DNA from: Peptococcaceae bacterium | GTDB taxonomy: Bacteria; Bacillota; Desulfotomaculia; Desulfotomaculales; UBA12532 | NCBI GenBank assembly: GCA_003445475.1 | Contig: DMDP01000026.1 | Span: forward strand, 1 to 5,242 | DNA: 5,242 nucleotides | Direction: 5' to 3' | In this document: positions 1-5,242 of the stretch, one piece after another | Position numbering within the stretch: the first letter of the stretch is position 1 | Layout of the letters: each line of letters begins with the position of its first letter | Translations under genes and position numbers: made by a program | Notes under the pieces: model-generated | Seen by the model: only the letters and a program-made list of their open reading frames with translations | The model's database searches: none | Told to the model about the DNA's origin: nothing

Positions 1-54
1 CGTCCTGAGCCTGTTCAACAGGCGAAAGATGATGCGTGGGGAATAAAAAGACAT
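1..54 (-). CDS. Start of an unidentified gene downstream of fliY (truncated by left edge)
   Basis: After the fliY stop (67-69) there is a 12-bp gap with AAGG (60-63) 6 bases before an ATG at 54-52, the same ribosome-site type and spacing seen before cheR and fliM. The frame stays open for all 18 codons to the window edge, reading MSFYSPRIIFRLLNRLRT. This short basic, partly hydrophobic stretch matches no family I can name. From operon position, an export-apparatus gene such as fliO or another small flagellar gene would be plausible, but that is context only. The first codons are AT-rich compared with the rest of the window, which is common at translation starts. Confidence 0.5.
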   Translation of the reverse strand, partial: MSFYSPRIIFRLLNRLRT

Positions 55-66
55 AATGACCTTCCC

Positions 67-1188
67 CTACCTCTGCAGCTGCTCCACCCGCTCGCGGGGG
101 CTGATGATGCTCGTTATCTTCACGCCGAAGTTCTCGCCCACGACCACCACCTCGCCGCGGGCCACTGGGACGCCGTTGACCAGGATCTCCACCGGTTCGT
201 CCGCCAGGGCGTCGAGCTCCACGATGGCCCCGGGGCCGAGCTTGAGCACATCCCGGATGGGGCGCCGCGTGCGGCCGAGAACCACGGTGACCTTCAGCGG
301 GATGTCCAGCAAGAGGTCGAGTTTTTCCGGTTCCACGGTTGCAGGGCCCGTGTCGAACGCGGGCGGGGTGTAGGGCTGCGGCTCGGGAACCGGAGGCGGC
401 GCCGCGGCTGCCGCGGGCGTCTCCGCGGACGCCGGCGGCGCGTCTGCCGCCGTCTCTTCCGTTGGCGCGGCCGGCTGCGCGGAAATGGCGTCGACCCCCT
501 GCCAGAGGAAGGAGGCCAGGCTCCTGGCCGTTTCCACCCCCATCAATTGCAGGATCTCCGTGTCCAGGAGGTCATCCACCGTCATCTTGAAGGCCGTGAC
601 CACCACCGGCTCGTCCACGTGCAACTCGCTCTCCGCGTCGACGTCCTCCGCGGTCTTGAGAACGCTGGCCTGCGGCGGCGAAATGGCGACGCGCCGGTTG
701 AAGACGGTCGACATGGCGGTGGCCGCGGAGCCCATCATCTGGTTCATGGCCTCGGACGCGGCGCTCAGTTCGAGTTCCCCGAGTTCCTCCTGCACGCCCG
801 TGCCGTCGCCCCCCATCATGAGGTTGGCGATGACGGCGGCGTCCCGCTCCTTGATGACCAGGAGGTTCGACCCGGAAAGCCCTTCGGTAAAGGTGACCTC
901 GATGACCAGGTAGGGAACTCTGAAGCCCCGCAGCAGTTCGCGCCGCGTGGTGGTGTACACACGGGGGCTGGTGATGGCCACCTTGCGCCCGAGCAGGGTG
1001 GAAAGGGGCGTGGCTGCGGAGCCCATGGCGATGTTACCGATCTCGCCCAGGGCGTCCTTTTCCTCCTGCGTTAGATCCTTTTCGGGAGCCGCACCGGCCG
1101 CCTCCTGCTCCCGGACCGACCCGACGAGGGCGTCGATCTCTTCCTGCATTAACATCTCTGAGCCGTCGTGTTCAGCCAACCCTGTCAT
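67..1188 (-). CDS. fliY: Flagellar motor switch phosphatase FliY (CheC-like domain plus FliN domain)
   Basis: FliY replaces FliN in the C-ring of many Gram-positive bacteria and dephosphorylates CheY-P at the motor. The 373-aa protein has four parts. MLMQEEIDALV (12-22) is a FliM-like CheY-binding motif. A CheC-type domain (about 38-230) has two intact active sites: Asp45, Glu49, Asn52, Pro75 and Ser142, Glu146, Asn149, Pro172. An Ala/Pro-rich flexible linker spans about 237-288. A FliN/SpoA domain (about 290-370) includes DIPLKVTVVLGRTRRPI, LGPGAIVELD and GENFGVKIT. This layout matches Bacillus FliY. The ATG at 1188 lies within fliM, giving a 17-bp overlap in a different frame and suggesting translational coupling. 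GGGAGGT lies only 2 bases before that ATG, which is closer than usual; a TTG at codon 4 (1179) or ATGs at codons 12 and 14 are alternatives that keep all domains. Ends with TAG. Confidence 0.95.
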   Translation of the reverse strand: MTGLAEHDGSEMLMQEEIDALVGSVREQEAAGAAPEKDLTQEEKDALGEIGNIAMGSAATPLSTLLGRKVAITSPRVYTTTRRELLRGFRVPYLVIEVTFTEGLSGSNLLVIKERDAAVIANLMMGGDGTGVQEELGELELSAASEAMNQMMGSAATAMSTVFNRRVAISPPQASVLKTAEDVDAESELHVDEPVVVTAFKMTVDDLLDTEILQLMGVETARSLASFLWQGVDAISAQPAAPTEETAADAPPASAETPAAAAAPPPVPEPQPYTPPAFDTGPATVEPEKLDLLLDIPLKVTVVLGRTRRPIRDVLKLGPGAIVELDALADEPVEILVNGVPVARGEVVVVGENFGVKITSIISPRERVEQLQR

Positions 1189-2164
1189 CCACCTCCCGCA
1201 GGCCGGTTACCTGCGCCGCGCGCAACCGCCCGCGCGTGCCGGCCTGTACCGAGAATTTTATGCGGCCCCCCACCAGGAGATCCATGTCTTCCCCCACGCG
1301 CCGCAGCAGCGGCAGGACGTCGCCCACCTGCAGTTGCAGGAAGTCGCGCACGGTGATTTCGGTTTCCCCGGCGACCACGGCCAGGTCCACCTCGGCCCGC
1401 TCCAGCCAGTAGCTGAGGCGCCTCATCTCCTCGTCCCCGGGGGCGGTGGCCTGGGCGTACCGGTAAAAGCTCGCCAGGCGCGCCAGCATGGGGTCCAGCA
1501 GGCTGTACGGGAAGCACAGGTTGATGAGGCCGGGGGCCGCGCCGTGCACCGCGGTGGTCATGGTGATGACCGCCACCACCTCGCTCGGCGAGATCACCTG
1601 CAGCAGCCGCGGGTTGGTTTCCACGGCCTCCACCTTCGCCGTCACCGGGAAGATGTCCTGCCAGGCCATGCCCAGCTTGTCGAGGATCCTGGCGTTCAGT
1701 TTCTTTATCACGGCCAGCTCGATTTCCGTGAACTCCCGGATCCTGTCCGGCGTCCGCCCGACGCCGCCGAGCAGGACGTCCACCACCGGGAAAAGGAAGT
1801 AGGCGTTGGTCTCCATCACCGCCAGGCCCTTGAGCGGCTCCACGGAGAAGATGGTGAGCACCGTGGGCGCGGGCACCGACCGCAGGAACTCGTCGAAGGT
1901 GAACTGGTCCACCGAGCTCACCTGCAGGGATACGTTGAAACGCAGGTACCCGGAAAGAAAACTGCTGAGGATGCGCGCGTAGTTGTCGTGCACCATGTGC
2001 AGGGTGCGCAGCTGGTCCTTGGAGAACTTGTTGGGACGGCGGAAGTCGTAGGGTTTGTGGGTGACCGCCTCGGTCGTTTGCTGCATCTCCTCGACGGTGA
2101 CTTCCCCCGCCGACAATGCCTGCAGCAGGCGGTCGATTTCCGCCTGGGACAGAACTTCCTGCAC
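1172..2164 (-). CDS. fliM: Flagellar motor switch protein FliM (GTG start)
   Basis: FliM is a C-ring protein that receives CheY-P and, with FliG and FliN/FliY, sets rotation direction. The 330-aa length is typical. VLSQAEIDRLLQAL (4-17) is the N-terminal CheY-P-binding peptide; a short linker leads to KPYDFRRPNKFSKDQLRTL (37-55), the classic start of the CheC-like middle domain. That domain carries LSSFLSGYLR and the GGVG turn (133-136, the GGXG motif used in FliG/FliM packing). It lacks the E-x2-N phosphatase residues, as usual for FliM. A SpoA/FliN-like C-terminal domain (about 250-325) follows. The start is GTG, with GGAAGGTGA (2169-2177) just upstream and the cheY stop 21 bp away; an ORF in another frame starting at 2172 is a shadow. 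Its TGA lies inside the start of fliY, the usual fliM-fliY order in Firmicutes. Confidence 0.96.
   Translation of the reverse strand: MQEVLSQAEIDRLLQALSAGEVTVEEMQQTTEAVTHKPYDFRRPNKFSKDQLRTLHMVHDNYARILSSFLSGYLRFNVSLQVSSVDQFTFDEFLRSVPAPTVLTIFSVEPLKGLAVMETNAYFLFPVVDVLLGGVGRTPDRIREFTEIELAVIKKLNARILDKLGMAWQDIFPVTAKVEAVETNPRLLQVISPSEVVAVITMTTAVHGAAPGLINLCFPYSLLDPMLARLASFYRYAQATAPGDEEMRRLSYWLERAEVDLAVVAGETEITVRDFLQLQVGDVLPLLRRVGEDMDLLVGGRIKFSVQAGTRGRLRAAQVTGLREVDDRVG
1191..1197 (-). promoter_or_regulatory. Ribosome binding site for fliY inside the 3' end of fliM
   Basis: GGGAGGT lies in the last codons of fliM, 2 bases before the fliY ATG at 1188 and 11 bases before an in-frame TTG at 1179. It is a strong match to the anti-SD sequence, but neither spacing is ideal. 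The exact start therefore stays slightly uncertain, while coupling to fliM translation is likely. Confidence 0.6.
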
Positions 2165-2185
2165 GGTTTCACCTTCCGTAGGCTC

Positions 2186-2554
2186 CTAGTTGCGCGCCAG
2201 CACCCGTTCGATGGCCTGGATGACGCGGTCCTGCTGGAACGGTTTGACGATGAAGTCCTTGGCGCCGGCCTGGATCGCCTCCATAACCATGGCCTGCTGG
2301 CCCATGGCGCTGATCATAATGATGTTGGCCTCGGGGTCGATCTGCCGGATGGCGCGTACGGCCTGCACGCCGTCCATCTCCGGCATGGTGATGTCCATGG
2401 TCACCAGGTCGGGCTTCGTCTCCTTGTACAGCGTGACGGCGGCCGCACCGTTCTCCGCCTCTCCCGCCACTTCGTAGCCGTGCTTGGTGACGATGTTCTT
2501 GATCATCATGCGCATGAAGGCCGCGTCATCGACGATGAGAATCTTTTTGCTCAA
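2186..2554 (-). CDS. cheY: Chemotaxis response regulator CheY (TTG start)
   Basis: This is a single-domain receiver protein that accepts phosphate from the kinase CheA and binds the flagellar switch. From the TTG start it is 122 aa, normal CheY length, beginning SKKILIVDDAAFMR. All receiver residues are present: acidic pair Asp9/Asp10, phospho-acceptor Asp54 in TMDITMPEMDG, Ser82 in the MISAMGQ strand, aromatic Phe101 and Lys104 in DFIVKPF. There is no output domain. TTG is chosen because GGGAGGG lies 6 bases upstream and the receiver fold begins right there. The frame stays open upstream to an ATG at 2707, but that would add 51 residues without receiver similarity and overlap cheC by over 130 bp. 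It sits between cheC and fliM, respectively its phosphatase and its motor target, which supports CheY over another stand-alone receiver such as Spo0F. Confidence 0.95.
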   Translation of the reverse strand: MSKKILIVDDAAFMRMMIKNIVTKHGYEVAGEAENGAAAVTLYKETKPDLVTMDITMPEMDGVQAVRAIRQIDPEANIIMISAMGQQAMVMEAIQAGAKDFIVKPFQQDRVIQAIERVLARN

Positions 2555-2560
2555 GGCGAT

Positions 2561-2567
2561 CCCTCCC
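2561..2567 (-). promoter_or_regulatory. Ribosome binding site deciding the cheY TTG start
   Basis: GGGAGGG on the minus strand lies in the 20-bp gap after the cheC stop and 6 bases before the TTG at 2554-2552. No ATG or GTG gives a normal CheY N-terminus in this frame, so this site supports the non-ATG start. Confidence 0.8.
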
Positions 2568-2574
2568 GTGTATT

Positions 2575-3189
2575 CTACAACGCGATACCCAGCGCCGCCA
2601 GGATTGTTTCCAGGTAGCCCGGTTGCAAGAGCATTATGAAGTGGCCTTTGACCCTCTCGGCCTCCTGGACGAAATCGGTCTCGATGAGCAGCACGAGGTC
2701 GTCGCACCCCGAGGCGGCAAAGGAGGCGGTGATGACCGCTCCCAGCATGTCGAAGGCGAACATGGGAACGGCCGGCAGGATTTTGAAGCCGGTCATGCCG
2801 GCGATGGCGCTCACGAACGCGCCGGTGAGGATGTTGCCCGCCTCCGCAATCACGGAGCGCCCGAGGGCGTCGAGCTCCCGGGTCGTGCCGCGGGGCCGGC
2901 CCAGGAGCATGTCGATCAGGTAGAAGGCGCTCTCCCGGTTGAAAAGGTACAGCACCGTGCCCTTGATATCGCCGTCGATGCGCAGGTGCACGCCGGCCAC
3001 CGGCTCCTCCAGGCCGCCGACGCCGGCGAGAACATCTTCCAGGGGCGAAAACAGCGCGCTGGGGACGGTAACGCTGACCCTGGTGCCCAGGAGTCCGGCC
3101 AGGGCGGTGGCGGCATTACCTATCCCGATGTTCCCTACTTCCCGGAGCGCGTCAAGACAAAGGGGCGGCAACTCCTTCGTGGATCCCAT
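2575..3189 (-). CDS. cheC: CheY-P phosphatase CheC
   Basis: CheC belongs to the CheC/CheX/FliY phosphatase family; it dephosphorylates CheY-P and, as the partner of CheD, links CheY-P level to receptor modification. The 204-aa protein is two pseudo-symmetric halves, each with the family signature D/S-x3-E-x2-N-x22-P intact: Asp13, Glu17, Asn20, Pro43 in the first half and Ser112, Glu116, Asn119, Pro142 in the second. FDMLGAV (about 146-152) corresponds to the region reported to contact CheD in homologues, with Asp147 probably the key acidic residue. The absence of both a FliM-type N-terminal motif and a FliN domain separates it from FliY. The ATG is 6 bp after the cheR TGA, with a strong GAGGTGA ribosome site (3196-3202) overlapping that stop. 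The TAG stop is 20 bp before cheY, the product of which is its substrate. Confidence 0.95.
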   Translation of the reverse strand: MGSTKELPPLCLDALREVGNIGIGNAATALAGLLGTRVSVTVPSALFSPLEDVLAGVGGLEEPVAGVHLRIDGDIKGTVLYLFNRESAFYLIDMLLGRPRGTTRELDALGRSVIAEAGNILTGAFVSAIAGMTGFKILPAVPMFAFDMLGAVITASFAASGCDDLVLLIETDFVQEAERVKGHFIMLLQPGYLETILAALGIAL

Positions 3190-3195
3190 AACCCC

Positions 3196-3993
3196 TCACC
3201 TCGCTTCGGTCCGCAGGTGTGTCTTGTGCACCTTGCGGTAAAAACAGGTGCCCACTTTCTCCAACCCGATCTCCCGGTAGTTGAAGATGCTCTCGCTGGC
3301 GCCGACAAAGAGCACGCCCCCCGGAACGAGCGCCCGCACAAACCCCGCGTTGAGCCGGTCCTGCGCCTCGCGGGTGAAGTAGATCTGCACGTTGCGGCAC
3401 ACGATGAGGTCGTATCCCGTCCGGTACGGGTGCGTCAGCAGGTCGTGCACCCGGAAGGTGACCCGCCGCCTGATCTGGTCATCCACGACCCACGCGCCGT
3501 CTTCCTGCCGGAAGAACCGCCGGCGCCGCGCGGGCGAAACGTGGCGCAAAAGGTCTTCCGGGTACCGGCCCGCCCTCGCCACCTCCAGGATGCCGGGGTC
3601 GAGGTCGGTGGCCTCGATCCGGTGCTGCCGCCCCGGCGCCAGTTCCTCGAGGATGATGGCCAGCGAATACGGCTCGGCCCCGTTGGCGCACGCCGCGCTC
3701 CAGACGCGCAGCTGCGGCTTGGCGGCCAGCATCTCCGGCAGCACCCGCTCTTCCAGGTACCGGAAAAGGTGCGGGTCGCGGAAGAACTCGGTGACGTTGA
3801 TGGTCAGGTAGTCGATGAACTCGCGCTGCGCCTCGGGGTCCGACGCGAGCAGCCGGTAGTAGGCGGCGTAGTCGGCCACCCGCCGCCGCGCCATGAGCGC
3901 GTGCAGGCGGCGGAGCAACTGCTTTTCCTTGTAGCCGTCGAGGTCGAAACCGAGGCCTGCCCTGACCTTTTCCTTGAACAGCTCAAAGGTCAT
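3196..3993 (-). CDS. cheR: Chemotaxis protein methyltransferase CheR
   Basis: CheR is an S-adenosylmethionine-dependent enzyme that methylates glutamates on chemoreceptor cytoplasmic domains for sensory adaptation. The 265-aa protein has the small helical N-terminal domain (about 1-75) ending in TINVTEFFRD, then a Rossmann methyltransferase domain: VWSAACANGAEPYSLA (97-112) is the AdoMet-binding loop, EATDLDPGILEVARAGRYP (127-145) the second binding strand, DLIVCRNVQIYF (195-206) the CRNV-I-YF motif, and GGVLFVGASESI (225-236) the C-terminal motif. The loop reads GAEPYS where enteric enzymes have GEEPYS; the EPYS glutamate is kept, so activity is expected. No TPR or other C-terminal extension is present. 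The ATG directly follows the cheD TAA, and an AAGGTGAT ribosome site (3998-4005) lies within the last codons of cheD, so the two genes are probably translationally coupled. Confidence 0.96.
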   Translation of the reverse strand: MTFELFKEKVRAGLGFDLDGYKEKQLLRRLHALMARRRVADYAAYYRLLASDPEAQREFIDYLTINVTEFFRDPHLFRYLEERVLPEMLAAKPQLRVWSAACANGAEPYSLAIILEELAPGRQHRIEATDLDPGILEVARAGRYPEDLLRHVSPARRRRFFRQEDGAWVVDDQIRRRVTFRVHDLLTHPYRTGYDLIVCRNVQIYFTREAQDRLNAGFVRALVPGGVLFVGASESIFNYREIGLEKVGTCFYRKVHKTHLRTEAR

Positions 3994-4488
3994 TTAGATC
4001 ACCTTCATCCTGGCGCCGAGCATGCGGATGATGACCTGCCCGGTGGCCGTGTCCAGGATCATGGTGCGGCCGCCCGTCCCGCCCACGTCTTCTGCCAGGA
4101 TCTTTATGCCGAGGTCTTTCAGCACCCGCCGCGCGATCTCCGCGTTTCTCGCGCCGATGTTGAAGAGGAACTTCTCGTCGGCCCCGGCGAACATCTGCGC
4201 CCCGCCGGCCAGCTTCGCCTCGAGCCGCTTCAAAGAGGCCCCCTCCCGCCGCAGGGCGTCCACCAGCACGGGAATGCCGGTGTCCGCGTACTTGGCCGGC
4301 TTGAGCGCGTTGCCCGCCGCCTGGCGTGCTTCCGGCAGCATCACGTGCAGGAGCCCCCCTACCCCGGTGCCGGGGTCGTAAAGGCTCACGCCCACGCAGG
4401 AACCGAGGCCCACGGTGATCAGGCGGTGAGGCTTCCCCGTTACCTTATAATCGGCAATCCCCACGTGAATCTCAAGTATTTCTTCCAT
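3994..4488 (-). CDS. cheD: Chemoreceptor glutamine deamidase CheD
   Basis: CheD hydrolyses specific glutamine side chains of methyl-accepting chemotaxis proteins to glutamate; in Bacillus and Thermotoga it also binds CheC and stimulates its CheY-P phosphatase activity. The 164-aa cytoplasmic protein has family length. The catalytic set is visible: Cys31 in the GLGSC motif, His48 in LLHVMLP, and Thr25 just before GLGSC. Their spacing (Thr to Cys 6, Cys to His 17) equals the Thr21/Cys27/His44 arrangement I recall for Thermotoga CheD. KYADTGIPVL (about 66-75) and the C-terminal GGTGGRTMILDTATGQV block are also typical. The ATG start has only a weak GGGG-type ribosome site a few bases upstream, poorer than those of the following genes. 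Its TAA stop directly abuts the cheR ATG. The neighbours cheR and cheC are its expected functional partners. Confidence 0.96.
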   Translation of the reverse strand: MEEILEIHVGIADYKVTGKPHRLITVGLGSCVGVSLYDPGTGVGGLLHVMLPEARQAAGNALKPAKYADTGIPVLVDALRREGASLKRLEAKLAGGAQMFAGADEKFLFNIGARNAEIARRVLKDLGIKILAEDVGGTGGRTMILDTATGQVIIRMLGARMKVI

Positions 4489-4530
4489 CCTACCCCATCA
4501 TCGTGCTTGTCTTGTATAATGACGGCATTT
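4489..4530. other. Intergenic gap flgG-cheD, relatively AT-rich
   Basis: These 42 bp form the largest gap in the window. On the minus strand GCCGTCAT follows the flgG stop and loosely resembles the -10 element of flagellar sigma-28/SigD promoters, but the expected TAAA-type -35 is missing at the right distance. On the plus strand there is an exact TATAAT (4515-4520) with no recognisable -35. There is no hairpin with a T-run, so I see no terminator and read-through from flgG into cheD is likely. No promoter can be called firmly. Confidence 0.4.
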
Positions 4531-5242
4531 TCAGCGGGGACCGAGGTCGTTGGCTTCGGCCCACATTTCGTCCGCCGCCTGGACGGTCCGGGCCGCGGCC
4601 TGGTAGGCGCGCTGGGCCAGGAGCAGCGCCGTCATCTCCCCGGCCAGGTCGGTGTTGGACGCCTCCAGCCGGCCGCTCCTTACGGTGCCGGCCCCCTCGC
4701 CGGGCGCGGCCTCCCGCGGCGCGCCGCTGGCGTCCGTGGCCGCGAAGAGGTTGCCGCCGCGGGCCTCGAGCCCCGCCGGGTTGGCGAAGGTGTAAAGCTC
4801 CAGCCGCCCGGCCTCCTCCGTTGTACCGTCGGCGTTAACCGCGGTAACGGTGCCGTCCGGCCCGATCTGCACCGATACCGCCCCCTCGTCGACGGTTATT
4901 TCGGGTTCAACCGCGTACCCCGCCGCGTTCACCAGGCGGCCCTCCGCGTCCAGGTAAAAGGTCCCGTCGCGCGTGTAAAGCGTCTCGCCGCTCGGCGTGG
5001 TCACGCCGAAGAAACCCTCGCCCTCTATGGCCAGGTCCAGGGCGCGGCCGGTGGCAAGGGGCGTCCCGGGGGCGCCGTCCCGCAGGGTGGCAACCACCGC
5101 CGTCCCGGTGCCGGCCTGTGCCCGCGCCGCGGCCCCGCCCGGCGGAATGCCGCGCGGAGCCAGGTCCTGGTAGAGCAGGTCCGCGAAGCACGGGCGGGCG
5201 GCCTTGAAGGCCGTGGTGTTCACGTTGGCGATGTTGTTGGCC
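4531..5242 (-). CDS. flgG: Flagellar distal-rod/basal-body protein, FlgG-like (5' end truncated by window edge)
   Basis: This is a rod protein of the FlgF/FlgG family, which in the assembled flagellum forms the extracytoplasmic axial shaft between the basal body and the hook. The frame stays open to the right edge. The visible part begins with ANNIANVNTTAFK, the conserved N-terminal axial-protein motif, so only about 22 residues are probably missing and the full protein would be about 258 aa, the usual FlgG length. After this come DLLYQ (visible residues about 21-25), then TGRALDLAIEGEGFF (about 64-78) and YTRDGTF (about 89-95), all typical of FlgG. Near the C-terminus, LEASNTDLAGEM and AQRAYQAAARTVQAADEM form the helical axial-protein end domain. 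DLLYQ favours FlgG over FlgF, but many Firmicutes carry two close paralogues (FlhO/FlhP in Bacillus), so the exact assignment is less sure than the family. The gene ends with TGA 42 bp before cheD and probably shares its operon. Confidence 0.85.
   Translation of the reverse strand, partial: ANNIANVNTTAFKAARPCFADLLYQDLAPRGIPPGGAAARAQAGTGTAVVATLRDGAPGTPLATGRALDLAIEGEGFFGVTTPSGETLYTRDGTFYLDAEGRLVNAAGYAVEPEITVDEGAVSVQIGPDGTVTAVNADGTTEEAGRLELYTFANPAGLEARGGNLFAATDASGAPREAAPGEGAGTVRSGRLEASNTDLAGEMTALLLAQRAYQAAARTVQAADEMWAEANDLGPR

Noticed and set aside
9..23. Inverted repeat GCCTGTT-C-AACAGGC, a possible terminator after fliY
   Set aside because: The arms pair perfectly but leave a one-base centre, so the real stem would be short, and no T-run follows on the minus strand. 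It also lies within the open frame of the left-edge gene.
2..46. Possible C-terminal tail of a convergent plus-strand gene (VLSLFNRRKMMRGE then TAA)
   Set aside because: Only 14 codons are visible with no independent support. The minus-strand reading has a ribosome site and start codon and continues the operon direction. It cannot be fully excluded without sequence to the left.
775..1060. The repeated GSAAT segments in the two halves of the FliY phosphatase domain as a recent DNA duplication
   Set aside because: They are the two ancient pseudo-symmetric halves common to the CheC/FliY family; the surrounding sequence is widely diverged.
947..2617. A 556-codon open frame on the plus strand, antisense to fliY, fliM and cheY
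   Set aside because: Its product is dominated by His, Gly, Arg, Asp and Val in patterns typical of the complement of GC-rich genes, has no recognisable domain, and lies opposite three clearly conserved genes. Long antisense frames are expected at this GC content.
2555..2707. N-terminal extension of CheY by 51 residues to an upstream ATG
   Set aside because: The extension overlaps cheC by more than 130 bp, lacks receiver similarity, and a well-placed GGGAGGG marks the TTG at 2554 as the start.
4495..4530. SigD/sigma-28 flagellar promoter before cheD, suggested by GCCGTCAT
   Set aside because: The -35 (TAAA type) is not found about 15 bases upstream, where the flgG 3' end is GC-rich, and the -10 match is partial.

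Overview
This window is part of a flagellar and chemotaxis operon. All genes lie on the minus strand, so they read from the right edge to the left edge. The DNA is GC-rich, with strong Shine-Dalgarno (SD) sequences of the AAGGTGA or GGGAGGT type and occasional GTG and TTG starts. The gene set is the CheC/CheD/FliY type of chemotaxis found in Bacillus, Clostridia and Thermotoga; enteric bacteria instead use CheZ and a short FliN. This suggests a motile, GC-rich Firmicute, plausibly a clostridial or Desulfotomaculum/Moorella-like organism. That placement is inferred from gene content only.

Layout in transcription order: a 5'-truncated flgG-type distal-rod gene (5242-4531); a 42-bp gap; cheD (4488-3994); cheR (3993-3196, starting directly after the cheD stop); cheC (3189-2575); cheY (2554-2186, TTG start); fliM (2164-1172, GTG start); fliY (1188-67, overlapping the end of fliM by 17 bp); and the first 18 codons of a further gene (54-1) running off the left edge. 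Gaps are 0 to 42 bp, and I see no internal terminator, RNA gene, mobile element, CRISPR array or stretch of more than 300 bases without a gene.

The genes join two linked processes. CheR methylates receptor glutamates and CheD deamidates receptor glutamines, which sets receptor activity. Phosphorylated CheY carries the signal to the switch proteins FliM and FliY, both of which have an N-terminal CheY-binding motif. CheC and FliY each have two intact CheY-P phosphatase motifs, so four potential dephosphorylation sites are encoded beside CheY. CheC is also the expected partner of CheD, giving a feedback loop from CheY-P to receptor modification. CheA, CheW, CheB and receptors are not in this window.

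I found no previously undescribed system here. The points worth a second look are modest: translational coupling and start-site choices, one substitution in a CheR motif, an isolated TATAAT on the opposite strand, and the unidentified gene at the left edge.
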